The translations under genes and the position numbers were made by a program. Shown here in pieces: positions 10,103-19,907 of a DNA stretch of 64,000 bases. Source of the stretch: an uncultured Desulfosarcina sp. (GTDB lineage: Bacteria; Desulfobacterota; Desulfobacteria; Desulfobacterales; Desulfosarcinaceae); NCBI RefSeq assembly GCF_963668215.1, contig NZ_OY764190.1, positions 620,001 through 684,000 of the forward strand, read 5' to 3'. The notes beneath the pieces were generated by a model. It saw nothing but the letters and a program-made list of their open reading frames with translations, did not search any database and was not told where the DNA came from. Numbering within the stretch: the first letter of the stretch is position 1; each line of letters opens with the position of its first letter.

Positions 10103-10123
10103 TAGAGACCATTAAGAATGTGG

Positions 10124-10627
10124 CTACAGCTGCCGCAAGACCGCCGCAACCACCCGGTCCGGCGTAATGTTGGCGGTGGAGACGGTGATGTCGGCGTATT
10201 TTTCATACAGCGGGCTGCGCTCTGCATACAGCCCATCAATGGTCTGGCCGGGCGCTCGCAGGACCCCGCGTTCGTCCAGGCTGCCCAGCCGCTCTTTCAG
10301 GGCCGCCAGGCCGATGCGAAGATAGACCACCGGCCCCAGAGATCTAAGGTGGGATATCGCTCTTTGGCTGTAAACGGCGCTGCCGCCGGTAGCCACCACC
10401 CCGCAATCGGGAGGCACCTGCAACAGGTAGTTTTCCTCAATGGTACGAAATCCCTCGATGCCGTGCCGGGAAATGATCTCCTGTAAAAGCCGGCCTTCAC
10501 CCGTCTGGATGAGAAGATCCGTGTCCACGAAGGCAATGCCCAGCCGTTTGGCCAGCAATACACCGACCGTGCTTTTACCCGCTGCCGGCATGCCAATGAG
10601 AATCAGATTCCGGGTGGCGCTGCTCAT
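10124..10627 (-). CDS. Shikimate kinase-like P-loop kinase
   Basis: A 167-aa nucleoside monophosphate-kinase fold. LILIGMPAAGKSTVGVLLAK is the Walker A loop, VDTDLLIQ carries the Asp that binds shikimate and metal, and GVVATGGSAVYS stands where shikimate kinases have GGG; here the third Gly is Ser. An R in 'RxxxY' and a lid region with ERLGSLDERGVLR follow. It may be a true shikimate kinase (aromatic amino acid pathway) or a related kinase of other substrate. Its ATG overlaps the stop of the penicillin acylase gene (ATGA), so the two are translationally coupled, an unusual pairing. Confidence 0.75.
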   Translation of the reverse strand: MSSATRNLILIGMPAAGKSTVGVLLAKRLGIAFVDTDLLIQTGEGRLLQEIISRHGIEGFRTIEENYLLQVPPDCGVVATGGSAVYSQRAISHLRSLGPVVYLRIGLAALKERLGSLDERGVLRAPGQTIDGLYAERSPLYEKYADITVSTANITPDRVVAAVLRQL

Positions 10628-12813
10628 TGCAGCACCTTGTAATTCCCCTCGTACCAGTTCTTCAGATCGCTGAGATACCACTTGGAGAAACGACGGTCCG
10701 ACGGTCCGCCGAGCAGGTTGGTGTGGATTTCATCGGCGGCCATATCGGTGATCATGCGGTAGCCGGGGCTGAAGGTGGTCAACCGGCCGGCATGTTTGAA
10801 GATCTGCCCCTGGGGGATCGTCGCCCGGCCGCCGGGCAGCACCACAGGCCCCCGGTCGAACCCGAGAAAACGGGGCAATTGTCCTCCGAAAAGCAGATGG
10901 GCCAGGACGACGGACCGGGTTTGGCCATAGCCTTGGGCCTTGACGTCCAGCCCCTCTTGGATTCCCTGCCGAAGCAGCTCTTCACGCCTCCGGCCATCGA
11001 ACCAGGCAGAAGAAGGCTTTTCCAGGATGCGGTCGAAATTGGCGTAATAGTCGTTGAACAGGCTGGTTTCCGAGAAAAGATGCCCGACCACATCCCGACC
11101 GAATCCATGCTCGCCGAACACCACATCGACAATAGACCGGTAGACCGATTCGAAGAGCATGGCGCCCTTCGCGTCCGCCGGGTAGCGCAAATCCCAGGAC
11201 TTGAGAATGCGGCCGTTTTCCGTATCCGGCAGCAGCGGGGCGATGATTTTCATCAGCCGCTCGGCCTGCAGGGAATAAAGATCGTAGTGCATGTCCTTCA
11301 TGAACGCCGCGTCGATGTCGCTACGGCTCTCCAGCAATTGAACCACCCGATCAGCCCGGTAGCTCCCCATGCACAGGTTGATGGGATTGGAACGGCCCAG
11401 GTAGTTGAGATCCTGGTTGGCTGTAGCGATTATGCCTTCAGGCGGGTTGAACACGCAGGGCAGATCGTCCGGGTCGTTAAATCCCGGCGAATCGTATTTC
11501 TCCTCCCAGGCCGGCAGGGGCAGAAGGCCGCTGGTCCCTTGCGGCCGTTTGAAATGGCGACCGCTCATCTGATAGCCGATATTTCCCCGGGTATCGGCAA
11601 ACACCCAGTTCATGGACACGGCCTCCACCCTGCGAAACAGGCCCATGGCCGTATCTACATCCGGAGCGTCGATCATCCGGATGATGGTATCGAAAACCCT
11701 GGCCCCGCAGTCGCGGGCACCGGACCAGCTTAGCGCCAGGTAGTGCCCCTCCCGGTTGGGATCGCCCTCCAGCAATCCGTTTTCGTTTTCGTACACCTGA
11801 ATCTTACGATCGGGCCGGTTCTTGACTTTGATCGTCTCCTCGCGAACCGAAAACGGCTTCCAGCCGTCCCGGCGATAGTATTTGCCGTCCCGGCAGCGTT
11901 CGATGCGGTAATCGAGCATGTCCATGTACGAATAGGTGGCGCTCCAGGCCACGTGGCTGCTGCGGCCGATGATCAGGCCGGGAACCCCGGGAATGCTTAC
12001 GCCCAGCAAGGTGTTGCCGGGCAGCCGCATGACGATCTCCTGCCATACATTGGGCAGGCGGTTGACTTCCAAGTGGGGATCGCCGCACAAAATGGGAAAA
12101 CCGGAGCGGGTGCGGCGCCCGGCCACGACCCAGTTGTTGGAGGCGTTAAACCGCGGCAGACGGTTGCGCCAGGCCATCGCCTCGGGCACCAGGGGCGGTG
12201 TCAGTTGCACGCGTGCCAGCAGTTCGGTATCGATATCATCGGTCAGGTAGGGAAACAGTTCCCGCAGCCGCAGTTCGTCGAGACCGTTTTGGATCGCCTG
12301 GACGATAAATTTCTCCATTTCGGCCTGGACGTCGGCCAATCCGAGAAATCCAAAGACCTTGCCCAGCCGCAAACAGTCGGCAACGGCATAGGGCTCCGGC
12401 CGCCGATAGCCCAGCAGCTTGAAATCGAACACCGGCCCGTTGGCCGCCATCCATTGGTTGAACCCGTCGACGTAGGCCTCCACGGCCGTGCGCGTGTCGG
12501 GCGCCAGGGCATCGATCTGCTCCTGCGCATCGGGAAGGAAATTCATCCTGCGCATATAGGTGTCGATTTCGATCAGGGCGTCATCGGCCTTGAGCAGCTC
12601 GGCGGCACGGCCTTGAAGGAGAATTCTTGTCAGCAGCGTCTGCAACTGGCGGTCGTTGGCATGCACCCAGCCCAGCCCACGCATCAGGTCCGGTACCGTT
12701 TTGGCAGATATTTCCGGGATTCCGTGGGCGTTTCGCGCAATGCAGACCGCTCCGTCGTTTCCGGCAAGATTGATGGGTTTTTGATTCAGTTTCATCGGGT
12801 CATGGCGGCCCAT
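10624..12813 (-). CDS. Penicillin acylase-family N-terminal nucleophile hydrolase
   Basis: A 729-aa Ntn-hydrolase of the penicillin/acyl-homoserine-lactone acylase family, which cleaves amide bonds after autocatalytic splitting into two chains. The self-cleavage site is visible near residue 225 as RFNASNNWVVAG: Ser follows the cleavage point and becomes the N-terminal nucleophile. HVAWSATYSYMD and QVSGRH-like, here QMSGRHFKRPQG, are further family blocks. No clear signal peptide is seen, whereas most family members are periplasmic, so location is uncertain. A second possible ATG lies at 12795. It starts inside or just after the end of the CPBP-fusion gene and overlaps the next gene by 4 bp, forming one operon. 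The substrate is not predictable. Confidence 0.87.
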   Translation of the reverse strand: MGRHDPMKLNQKPINLAGNDGAVCIARNAHGIPEISAKTVPDLMRGLGWVHANDRQLQTLLTRILLQGRAAELLKADDALIEIDTYMRRMNFLPDAQEQIDALAPDTRTAVEAYVDGFNQWMAANGPVFDFKLLGYRRPEPYAVADCLRLGKVFGFLGLADVQAEMEKFIVQAIQNGLDELRLRELFPYLTDDIDTELLARVQLTPPLVPEAMAWRNRLPRFNASNNWVVAGRRTRSGFPILCGDPHLEVNRLPNVWQEIVMRLPGNTLLGVSIPGVPGLIIGRSSHVAWSATYSYMDMLDYRIERCRDGKYYRRDGWKPFSVREETIKVKNRPDRKIQVYENENGLLEGDPNREGHYLALSWSGARDCGARVFDTIIRMIDAPDVDTAMGLFRRVEAVSMNWVFADTRGNIGYQMSGRHFKRPQGTSGLLPLPAWEEKYDSPGFNDPDDLPCVFNPPEGIIATANQDLNYLGRSNPINLCMGSYRADRVVQLLESRSDIDAAFMKDMHYDLYSLQAERLMKIIAPLLPDTENGRILKSWDLRYPADAKGAMLFESVYRSIVDVVFGEHGFGRDVVGHLFSETSLFNDYYANFDRILEKPSSAWFDGRRREELLRQGIQEGLDVKAQGYGQTRSVVLAHLLFGGQLPRFLGFDRGPVVLPGGRATIPQGQIFKHAGRLTTFSPGYRMITDMAADEIHTNLLGGPSDRRFSKWYLSDLKNWYEGNYKVLQ

Positions 12814-14593
12814 AGGTAAAAATCAGGGTAGCCGCCGCGGCGGCATGAAAAAGCCAGGCCGGCAGGATGCTGTGGGACCGCTCCCGGATCATTCCGGCAA
12901 AAAGCCCGAAAATCGCAGCCATTGCTGCAAATTGGATCATGAAAACGAGGGTTCGCGGAGAGGCGGGATCGACGGGCATCATGACCATCTGAATACAGAC
13001 GGCGGCGGTATACAACAGAGATGACCCGATGGTCGGGCCGGAAAAGAACCAGCGGCTTTCGCAATCCTGAATGGTTGCCAGCTGGGCCATCATGCCATGA
13101 ACCAGGCCCCGGAACAAAAGCTCCATAGTGAGCGGAATCAAAACCAGGGCAATGGTCCAGGCCGCCACCGGGTCGGCGGCAAACAGGGCTTTTCCGGGGA
13201 CCGGCAAAAGGTCGGAAAGACCGCAGGCGACGGCAAAGGGCAACAGGCGCAGCCAGTCTTTTCCGGAGGGCAGGATGATACCGAACTGCCAGGGCCGGCG
13301 GAGGGCCATGACCCCGAGAATGACGACCGTTAAAACCAGCAGCGCCAGATAATAGCCGAACAGCGGATGCTGGCTCCATGCGGTCAGTTCCTCGCGGTTC
13401 AGCCAGTGTGCCGGCTGCCAGTTTTGAGCGGTGGCAATGGCGGCGACCAGGATCAGTGCGGCCAGGGCCGTACTGATCAAAAACCGCTTCACATGCCGGA
13501 TGTCGCTGCGTTTATCGATCACATCGCGGCAGGCGGATACGATTTCCTCAGGAGCAAGCCCGGTTCCGCTGCTTCTGGGCGAGCCCCCGATATCGCCGGA
13601 ACCGCCCCAGCGGTTGACGTTCAGGCGCCCTTTGACCGCCGGGTCCATGAAATTCAGCCGCTGATAGACATCCTCCAGGTTCACCGGCATGAACAGGTCC
13701 ATCTGCCTGAGAGTGTAATCCTTTTCGCCCCTGCGCAGGGCCACCCAGCCCAGTCGGTTGCCGTAAAGTTTGGCCAGATGGGGCTCCAACTCGTAAATTC
13801 CCGAATCCGATTCCACCACCACGGCGATACGGTTGTTGGTCAGCTCGATACGGGCCAGTTCCTCGATGCCCTTGAAATCGTCCAGTTCGCCCTGCTTGAT
13901 GAGAAACTGGTCCAATTTGCGCAGTACGCCGAGGGTATAGTCGAGAAAATCGGTTCCGGCCCACTCGCCGGCTTTTTTCAATTCCAGTTCTTCGGCCCGC
14001 AGCCGATCGATGACCCGCATCAGTTTCTGGAGCAGATCTTCCGGAAAACCACTGAGTTCGCGCATCTCGAGGCCGAGGGAATCGATGATCCCTTCCAGGC
14101 GCACCAGGGCAAACAGCGATCTCCGGTTGATGGCTTCGCGGTTGTTAATTCGCTTGTAGTTGAGAATGATCCAGATGGATAAAATAGCGTCCAGATCGGG
14201 CTCGTTGGCGTATATTTTCCATTCCCGTTCCTGCAGGTCCAGGCCCTTGACACACATGATCAGGGCCTGCTCGCAGGTGGCCAGGGTAAAGGTGCGCACA
14301 CAGCCTTCGTGGTGATCCAGATTGTAGACCTTTTTTTCGTGATCCAGAAACGGGGCGGTCTGGGCGACGCCATCCAGGTAGATGGTTCCCGCCGGGGCCT
14401 TGCGGGCGGCCGAGGCTGTGACCGTCAGGCTGGATTTTACAATCACCTGAATATTGGGGGCTTCCAGGCAGGTCAGGACCCGATCCGTCCCGGTGCCCTT
14501 GATCGCATAGCGATCCGGGAAACCGTTTCCGGTGGCATCCGGTTTAGCGGGAGCGTTTTGCAGCACAAAAGGAGCTTGATCGGTATCTTCCAT
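12800..14593 (-). CDS. CPBP-type membrane protein with a DHH-like N-terminal domain
   Basis: A 597-aa protein in two halves. The soluble N-terminal half (1-375) contains YNLDHHEGCVRTFTLATCEQ near residue 90 and EPDLDAILSIW near 130, which recall the DHH and DxD metal motifs of DHH phosphoesterases, but I cannot confirm the fold. The C-terminal half has about seven membrane segments and looks like a CPBP (CAAX/bacteriocin-processing) intramembrane protease: MELLFRGLVHGMM gives the E-x3-R motif (only one of the usual two Glu), and FGLFAGMIRERSHSILPAWLFH gives the later Phe/His region, here named by its ends. It is the first gene of an operon with penicillin acylase. Confidence 0.6.
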   Translation of the reverse strand: MEDTDQAPFVLQNAPAKPDATGNGFPDRYAIKGTGTDRVLTCLEAPNIQVIVKSSLTVTASAARKAPAGTIYLDGVAQTAPFLDHEKKVYNLDHHEGCVRTFTLATCEQALIMCVKGLDLQEREWKIYANEPDLDAILSIWIILNYKRINNREAINRRSLFALVRLEGIIDSLGLEMRELSGFPEDLLQKLMRVIDRLRAEELELKKAGEWAGTDFLDYTLGVLRKLDQFLIKQGELDDFKGIEELARIELTNNRIAVVVESDSGIYELEPHLAKLYGNRLGWVALRRGEKDYTLRQMDLFMPVNLEDVYQRLNFMDPAVKGRLNVNRWGGSGDIGGSPRSSGTGLAPEEIVSACRDVIDKRSDIRHVKRFLISTALAALILVAAIATAQNWQPAHWLNREELTAWSQHPLFGYYLALLVLTVVILGVMALRRPWQFGIILPSGKDWLRLLPFAVACGLSDLLPVPGKALFAADPVAAWTIALVLIPLTMELLFRGLVHGMMAQLATIQDCESRWFFSGPTIGSSLLYTAAVCIQMVMMPVDPASPRTLVFMIQFAAMAAIFGLFAGMIRERSHSILPAWLFHAAAAATLIFTYGPP

Positions 14594-14808
14594 ATCCGGC
14601 GACCGTTTCTGGGTTCTTTAACAGCGATAAATCAAATCACTGTTCAGTGCCATCCAGAAATAGGCACTGATTATCCATAACAATCGCCGCAGGTAGGGTC
14701 AACAGCCAAATGGCCGCGCACCGGTGGCCGCCAGGCCGCGCAACCACCCTTTCCCCATTGATATTACGACATTTTGTGGGATCGATACTTCGATCTTGCA
14801 TCGTCGGC

Positions 14809-16680
14809 CTATAACACCCGCCCATGGTCGTCGAACTCCAGGCCCAGCTGTGCCTTCTCCGCATCCGAAAGGAAATCGACGGACATGATCTCGACCGGGT
14901 CCGGTTCGTCATGGGTGGGCACGACCGTCATGCTGACCCAGGGCTGCTCTTCCATGCCAAAAGTGATCACGCAGAACTGGTCGCAGGCCGTCACATCGTA
15001 CCCGTCGGATTTGATCCACTTGAAGATGAACTGGGTGAACCCGCCGTGCTCGCTTCCGAACCATTCGACGGCGTCGGAAGCGCTCACCGGGAGGGTGCAG
15101 ACCACATAAAAGGCATGGCCTTTGATCAGGGGGGAGCAATGTTGGCTTTTGTCCCAAAGGGTCCGGTCCATATTCTCCCGGGCCTGGACGGCAATGGCGG
15201 CGGACATTTTCTCGGAAAAGAATGCGTAAACGAATTCGTCGTATTTTTGCCCCAGCTTCCGGATCTGCTCCAGGTGCCGTTTCAGGCAGCGTTGCAGCAT
15301 TTTTTCCAAATCGATTTCACCAAGACGGGGTTCGGGCGATTCGTCCGCAGCGGCATCAAAGGGGGTGATCTCCAGCATCACCGTATCTCCGCTGACGATC
15401 TGGTCCAGGCGCACGAATTTGAAAACCAGGTTGGCGAAACCGATCCGGTCTCCGCTTTTCAGGCGCACCGGCCGGTTGGCCGCCAGCTGGTGGTCGTTGA
15501 GTCGGGTGCCGTTGGTGCTGCGCTGGTCCTCCAGAAAGAAGCCCCCCTCACGGTATTCGATGGTGGCGTGCAGATTGGAAACCGTGGGTGTCGAAAGGGT
15601 CAGGTCGTTCTCTTCGTCCCGCCCGACGGTTACCCGCGGTTTGTCGAATCGGTGGATGCCGCCGACGTTGGTCAAATTCTGAAGTTCCCACTCCGGAGGC
15701 GGCAGGTCCCGCATGCCGGGCAACGGCGCGGGGCTGTCTTTGCGCCCCCCCAGCCAGGAAGGCAGGCTGAACAGCTTGAATACCAGCATCGCCACCAGCC
15801 CCATCAGCACGAAAATAATCAGGATCAACGGCAGGTAGAACTTCCAGAAGCTGCGGGAGCCGTTGGCTTCCTTATCGGGCAAGGTGGACGATTCGGCGGG
15901 CGGCTTTTCCGGCGGAGCCTCCGAAGGCGCGGCCGTTGCCTTGGGCGGTGCGGGTTCAGCAGGCAAGGCGGGCGGTGGTTCCGGTGGCAGCAGGGCCTGG
16001 ATCCGGTCCAGCACGTCGGCGATATCTTCGGGACGGGTGGCCCGGTAATAAGCGCCGCCGGTGCGTGAAGCCAGGGCCTGAATCAGCGGAAAGTCGGCAT
16101 TTTCGGTAAAGGCGATCCCTAAAATGCGAATCCCGGCGGCATTGCACTCGGCCGTCAGGTCCGTCTTCAGCCACTGCGTCAGTTCCGCATCTTTTTGGCG
16201 GTCTCCGGTATCCACGATACCGTCGGTCAAAAAAATGATGCTTTTGCGGGCCTCTTTTCGGCCGTCGTTTTTAAGTTCGTAAGCGGCCCGCTCGATGCCG
16301 GCGGCACTGTCGGTGAATTTGCCCCGGTAATCGATCTTTTTCAGGCTGGAAGAGAGCTGATGTCTGGCTTCCGGGTCGGAAAGCTGTGTCAGGGACTGCA
16401 GCAACCGGGCCCGCTGATCGAAAAGGACCATGCCGACCCGGGTGGTATCCGGCAGCCGATTCAGAAACGCACTGACGGTCTCGGGCGTCAGGAACTCAGG
16501 GTCGTTCTTGCGCATGCTGCCGGAGTTGTCGATGACCAGCACCGCGTCCACCAGCCCTCCGCCGGTTGCAGCCATGCTGCGGCAGGGCTGCAGCGCCAGC
16601 GTTACCAGAAGGCCGGCCGTCGCCAAAAAGATGCACAGACGGCTCCATAGCCGAACGTCGTGCCTGTTGAGACCGCGCAT
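14809..16680 (-). CDS. VWA and FHA domain membrane protein
   Basis: A 623-aa envelope protein. A signal peptide or anchor occupies residues 10-37. A von Willebrand A domain follows (about 43-220), with the MIDAS metal site DNSGSM near 51 and later T and D positions (FLTDGIVDTGD). A Pro/Ala/Glu linker leads to a membrane segment at about 283-308 (LPLILIIFVLMGLVAML). Next is a cytoplasmic FHA domain at about 345-425 (VTVGRDEENDLTL, SNLHATIEY, DQRSTNGTRLND), which binds phosphothreonine peptides. The last 170 residues are not recognised. The protein may link an outside adhesion event to a Ser/Thr kinase signal. No kinase gene is adjacent; the kinase fragment near 38 kb is far away. Confidence 0.85.
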   Translation of the reverse strand: MRGLNRHDVRLWSRLCIFLATAGLLVTLALQPCRSMAATGGGLVDAVLVIDNSGSMRKNDPEFLTPETVSAFLNRLPDTTRVGMVLFDQRARLLQSLTQLSDPEARHQLSSSLKKIDYRGKFTDSAAGIERAAYELKNDGRKEARKSIIFLTDGIVDTGDRQKDAELTQWLKTDLTAECNAAGIRILGIAFTENADFPLIQALASRTGGAYYRATRPEDIADVLDRIQALLPPEPPPALPAEPAPPKATAAPSEAPPEKPPAESSTLPDKEANGSRSFWKFYLPLILIIFVLMGLVAMLVFKLFSLPSWLGGRKDSPAPLPGMRDLPPPEWELQNLTNVGGIHRFDKPRVTVGRDEENDLTLSTPTVSNLHATIEYREGGFFLEDQRSTNGTRLNDHQLAANRPVRLKSGDRIGFANLVFKFVRLDQIVSGDTVMLEITPFDAAADESPEPRLGEIDLEKMLQRCLKRHLEQIRKLGQKYDEFVYAFFSEKMSAAIAVQARENMDRTLWDKSQHCSPLIKGHAFYVVCTLPVSASDAVEWFGSEHGGFTQFIFKWIKSDGYDVTACDQFCVITFGMEEQPWVSMTVVPTHDEPDPVEIMSVDFLSDAEKAQLGLEFDDHGRVL

Positions 16681-16976
16681 AATCGCCTTTCCCGGCTGTC
16701 AGCCCGATTCGAGGCCAAACGCCGGTTTCCATTTTCATTGGATTCGGTGGGTATGGGTCGATGGTCGCTTCCGAAGGACGAAAAACACCGCTACCCCAAA
16801 AAGGCAGTATCCGGGAACTGGCCACCGGATACCCCCTTTTCAGATAGCCAAAGGCAAACAGAAAGTCAAATCCTCTCGCACCGAGGCTTTTTCATTTGAT
16901 CTACAGGCCAATTGCGGGTAAACATGAGAACGTTTGCAGTCGCTGAAAATGCAACCATAACCGCTACGGACGGGCC

Positions 16977-17933
16977 ATGATCCGCGCAATTCTCGCTTTT
17001 CATCTGGTATTGTTGGCATCCGGAACCGGGCTTGCTTTAGAGGGCGCCGTCTGCCCGGATATGGAGCGCCCGTTCGCGGCCCCTGCAAGCGAAGTGGTGG
17101 AAGTGATCGCCGAATGGTTCGGCAACCGGGGATATACCATCCATAAGGAATATCCACGCCCCGGGGTCGTCCATCTAAAGGCCTGGAATGCCCGCGATGA
17201 ATGGGAGATTACCGTCAGGCCCCGATCGGCCCTGGCCGCCGTAGCCACGGTGGTCCATGTCAACGCCGCCGACGGCGGATCGATCTGCCGGCAATTGAGG
17301 GAGTATGTCGACGGGTACCTTCTGGCAGCGTCGCCCGGTTTGCCGGCGGCTGCCGCCAACCGCCCCCGGACCGTTCCCACGGCCGTGCTGGACCACATGG
17401 AGGCAACGGTCTGCATTCGGGCGCATACCGAGAAGAGCAGCATCCAATGCTCCGGATTCATCGTCGATCCGGCAGGCCTGGTACTATGCACGGCCCACGA
17501 CCTGACCGGCCACCAGCGGGTTACACTGACGTTCAATGACGGCGCCAGTGCGCCCGGCGAGGTGATCCGGCTGGACCTGCGCCGGGACCTGGCCCTGGTT
17601 GAATGTCTGCCCGGAGACTGGGGGTTCGTACCCCTGTCCAACGGAAGAAACCTTTTGGGGATGGGGGAAAGCGTTTTTTCCATCGGCTGCCCCAACAACC
17701 TGCGGGGTACGTTGGCCTCCGGCACCGTCAACGGGCCGCCGCGGCGGGTGGCGGACCAGCCATACTGGCAGGTGAATATGGACATCCAGCCTGGAAGCAG
17801 CGGCAGCCCGGTGTTCGACGCCCACGGCCGATTGGTGGCCGTCGTGAAAGGCCGCTACCGGGGCACGTCGACCGTCGGTTTTCTGATACCGCTGGAAACC
17901 GTCTATGCTTTTTTACTGAACTCCAGAAATTGA
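16977..17933 (+). CDS. Trypsin-like serine protease (S1C type), secreted
   Basis: A 318-aa secreted protease. Residues 1-22 are a signal peptide (MIRAILAFHLVLLASGTGLA). An N-terminal region of unknown fold (30-120) precedes a trypsin-like domain whose triad is visible: His in VLCTAHDLTG, Asp in LRRDLALVE and Ser in QPGSSGSPVFD. It has the HtrA/DegP catalytic style but no PDZ domain. The stop lies 30 bp before the next gene, which starts with a strong GGGAGGGG site, so the pair may be an operon. It is divergent from the VWA-FHA gene. Confidence 0.87.
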   Translation: MIRAILAFHLVLLASGTGLALEGAVCPDMERPFAAPASEVVEVIAEWFGNRGYTIHKEYPRPGVVHLKAWNARDEWEITVRPRSALAAVATVVHVNAADGGSICRQLREYVDGYLLAASPGLPAAAANRPRTVPTAVLDHMEATVCIRAHTEKSSIQCSGFIVDPAGLVLCTAHDLTGHQRVTLTFNDGASAPGEVIRLDLRRDLALVECLPGDWGFVPLSNGRNLLGMGESVFSIGCPNNLRGTLASGTVNGPPRRVADQPYWQVNMDIQPGSSGSPVFDAHGRLVAVVKGRYRGTSTVGFLIPLETVYAFLLNSRN

Positions 17934-17963
17934 TCGGCTCGTAAAAAAGATCGGGAGGGGAAA

Positions 17964-19907
17964 ATGCAGCAGCGCTATATCACTTTTCGGACAACCGTAC
18001 TGGCCTTAGTCTTGTTCTTGTCTGCGTCCATACCGATCGGTGCCCAGCCGTCCCCCGGGCAGGCGGGTCCCGACTTTACGCTCAAGGATGCCAAGGGAGC
18101 CGCTTATGTGCTGTCTGCACTGAAAAATCACCAGATGGCGGTGCTCTATTTCTTCGATGCGGCGTCGCGACCCAGCCAGGAAGGGCTGGCCTACCTGGAC
18201 ACGCTTAAAAAGCGCTTTCCCGACGACAACCTGGCGGTGTGGGCCGTTACCATGAGCCCCACCGATGCGGTGGCCCGCTATGTCAAGCAGGCGGCCCCGG
18301 CCTTTCCGGTGCTGCTGGATCCCGGCGAGGTTAGCGCCGACTATAACGCCAAAGCCATTTTGCCCACCATTTGCGTCCTGGGACCGGACCGCAAGATTCT
18401 GGACGTGTTCCAGGGCGGCGGCAAAACCACGGAAATTCTGCTGGTCCGGCTGGCCGAGCGAACCTTGAGCCAGAAAAACCAGCAGATGGCCAAAGCCATC
18501 AGCGACGCGGTCATCGCCAAAAACCCGGAGAACATCGAGGCCAAAACAGTCAAAGGGTACGTGGAGATGAAGTCGGGCAACCTGGAAGCGGCCGAGACCA
18601 TCTTTCAGGATGTCGCCGCCAGTCCCGGCAACGGAGAAGTGCTAGGCAAGGAGGGGCTCAGCGCCCTGTATGCCGAAAAGGGTGAGGACGAAAAGGCTGT
18701 GGCCCTGGCCGACCAGGTGACCCGCAAGGCCCCCAAACGGGGATTCGCCCACCTGGTGAAAGCCGATGTGCTCTACCGCCAGAACAAAAAAGAGGCCGCG
18801 GCGGCGGAATATAAAGAAGCCGTCGCAAAACCGGACGCTTCCCCTAACCAGAAGGCGGTGGCCCTGAACAAATACGGCCGGTTCTACGCCAGCATCGGCA
18901 AGCAGGAAGAGGCCCGCGAACTGTACGACCAGGCCGTGGCCGTCGACCCCTATTTCGTGGAGGCCACCTCCAACAAAGGCATGTCCTACCAGCGGGAGGG
19001 CAAGTGGGACCAGGCCCTGGCCGCCTACCGCAAGGCCTCGGATGTCAGCACCACGGACAGCGTCGCCGCCCTTCTGGCCCGCAAGGCCCAGGAAATGGTC
19101 GAACTCCAGAAGGACGCCGATCGGCGCAAACAGATCGATACCCTGGTCAAGGACCTGGCCGAGCGCTACCGCAAGCAGAAGAAAAACCCGCCGGCCAATC
19201 CGGATGAATGGACCTCGCGTCCCCTGGCCTTCGCCTTTGTCGATTTTCAGGAGAAGGGCGGGCTTTCCGACCGGGACGGCCTATCGACCATCCTTACCAC
19301 CCAGCTGGCGGAAAATCTCAATGCCTCGGGAAGGGTGAAAGTGGTGGACCGGGTGGTGCTCGACCGGCTTTTATCGGAACTCAACCTGGGGTCCTCGGAT
19401 CTGGCGCAGCCGGAAACTGCCCTGCGCCTGGGCAGGGTCATGGCGGCCCGGATCATGGGAACCGGCACCCTGTTCACCATGCCGGCCGATACGCTGGTGA
19501 ACCTGCGGCTGGTCGATACCGAAACCTCGGCCATCGCCAAAACCATTACCCGTCAACTGGGCTCCGAATCCGGATGGGACAAGCAATTGCACCGTTTGAA
19601 CCGCGACATTCTGGCGGCGATCATGGCCGAATACCCCTTGCAGGGCTTTGTGGTTCAGGTTTCCGGCGACCAGGTACTGATCAACCTGGGAGCGGCTCAG
19701 GGCATGGTCGAAGGCACCAAAATGGATGTAATCGAAGAGGCCGAGCCCATCGTTTACAAGGGCCGTAAGCTCAAAGGACTGCCCAAAGTTGTCGCCCAAC
19801 TGGAAGTGACCCGTGTGGAAACCGACCTGTGCCATGCCCGCATCGTGAAAAAGGAACGAAAACTGAAAGCCGATGACAAAGTCAAGGAAAATGCAACGGA
19901 AATGTAA
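17964..19907 (+). CDS. Redoxin-like, TPR and FlgO/CsgG-like domain exported protein
   Basis: A 647-aa exported protein. Residues 1-27 are a signal peptide ending GAQ. Residues about 33-165 follow the TlpA/AhpC redoxin pattern (GPDFTLKDAKGAAYVLSALK, MAVLYFFDAASRPS), but where redoxins have WCPPC there is DAASRPS, so the redox cysteines are absent. Residues about 180-400 are tetratricopeptide repeats. Residues about 410-560 form a CsgG/FlgO-like domain: RPLAFAFVDFQE, then LLSELNLGSSDL and LGRVMAARIMGTGTLF. The end (GQVLINLGAAQGMVEGTKMDV-like) resembles the domain after FlgT/FlgO folds. It probably serves in an envelope complex. The next gene overlaps its end by 35 bp. Confidence 0.75.
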   Translation: MQQRYITFRTTVLALVLFLSASIPIGAQPSPGQAGPDFTLKDAKGAAYVLSALKNHQMAVLYFFDAASRPSQEGLAYLDTLKKRFPDDNLAVWAVTMSPTDAVARYVKQAAPAFPVLLDPGEVSADYNAKAILPTICVLGPDRKILDVFQGGGKTTEILLVRLAERTLSQKNQQMAKAISDAVIAKNPENIEAKTVKGYVEMKSGNLEAAETIFQDVAASPGNGEVLGKEGLSALYAEKGEDEKAVALADQVTRKAPKRGFAHLVKADVLYRQNKKEAAAAEYKEAVAKPDASPNQKAVALNKYGRFYASIGKQEEARELYDQAVAVDPYFVEATSNKGMSYQREGKWDQALAAYRKASDVSTTDSVAALLARKAQEMVELQKDADRRKQIDTLVKDLAERYRKQKKNPPANPDEWTSRPLAFAFVDFQEKGGLSDRDGLSTILTTQLAENLNASGRVKVVDRVVLDRLLSELNLGSSDLAQPETALRLGRVMAARIMGTGTLFTMPADTLVNLRLVDTETSAIAKTITRQLGSESGWDKQLHRLNRDILAAIMAEYPLQGFVVQVSGDQVLINLGAAQGMVEGTKMDVIEEAEPIVYKGRKLKGLPKVVAQLEVTRVETDLCHARIVKKERKLKADDKVKENATEM

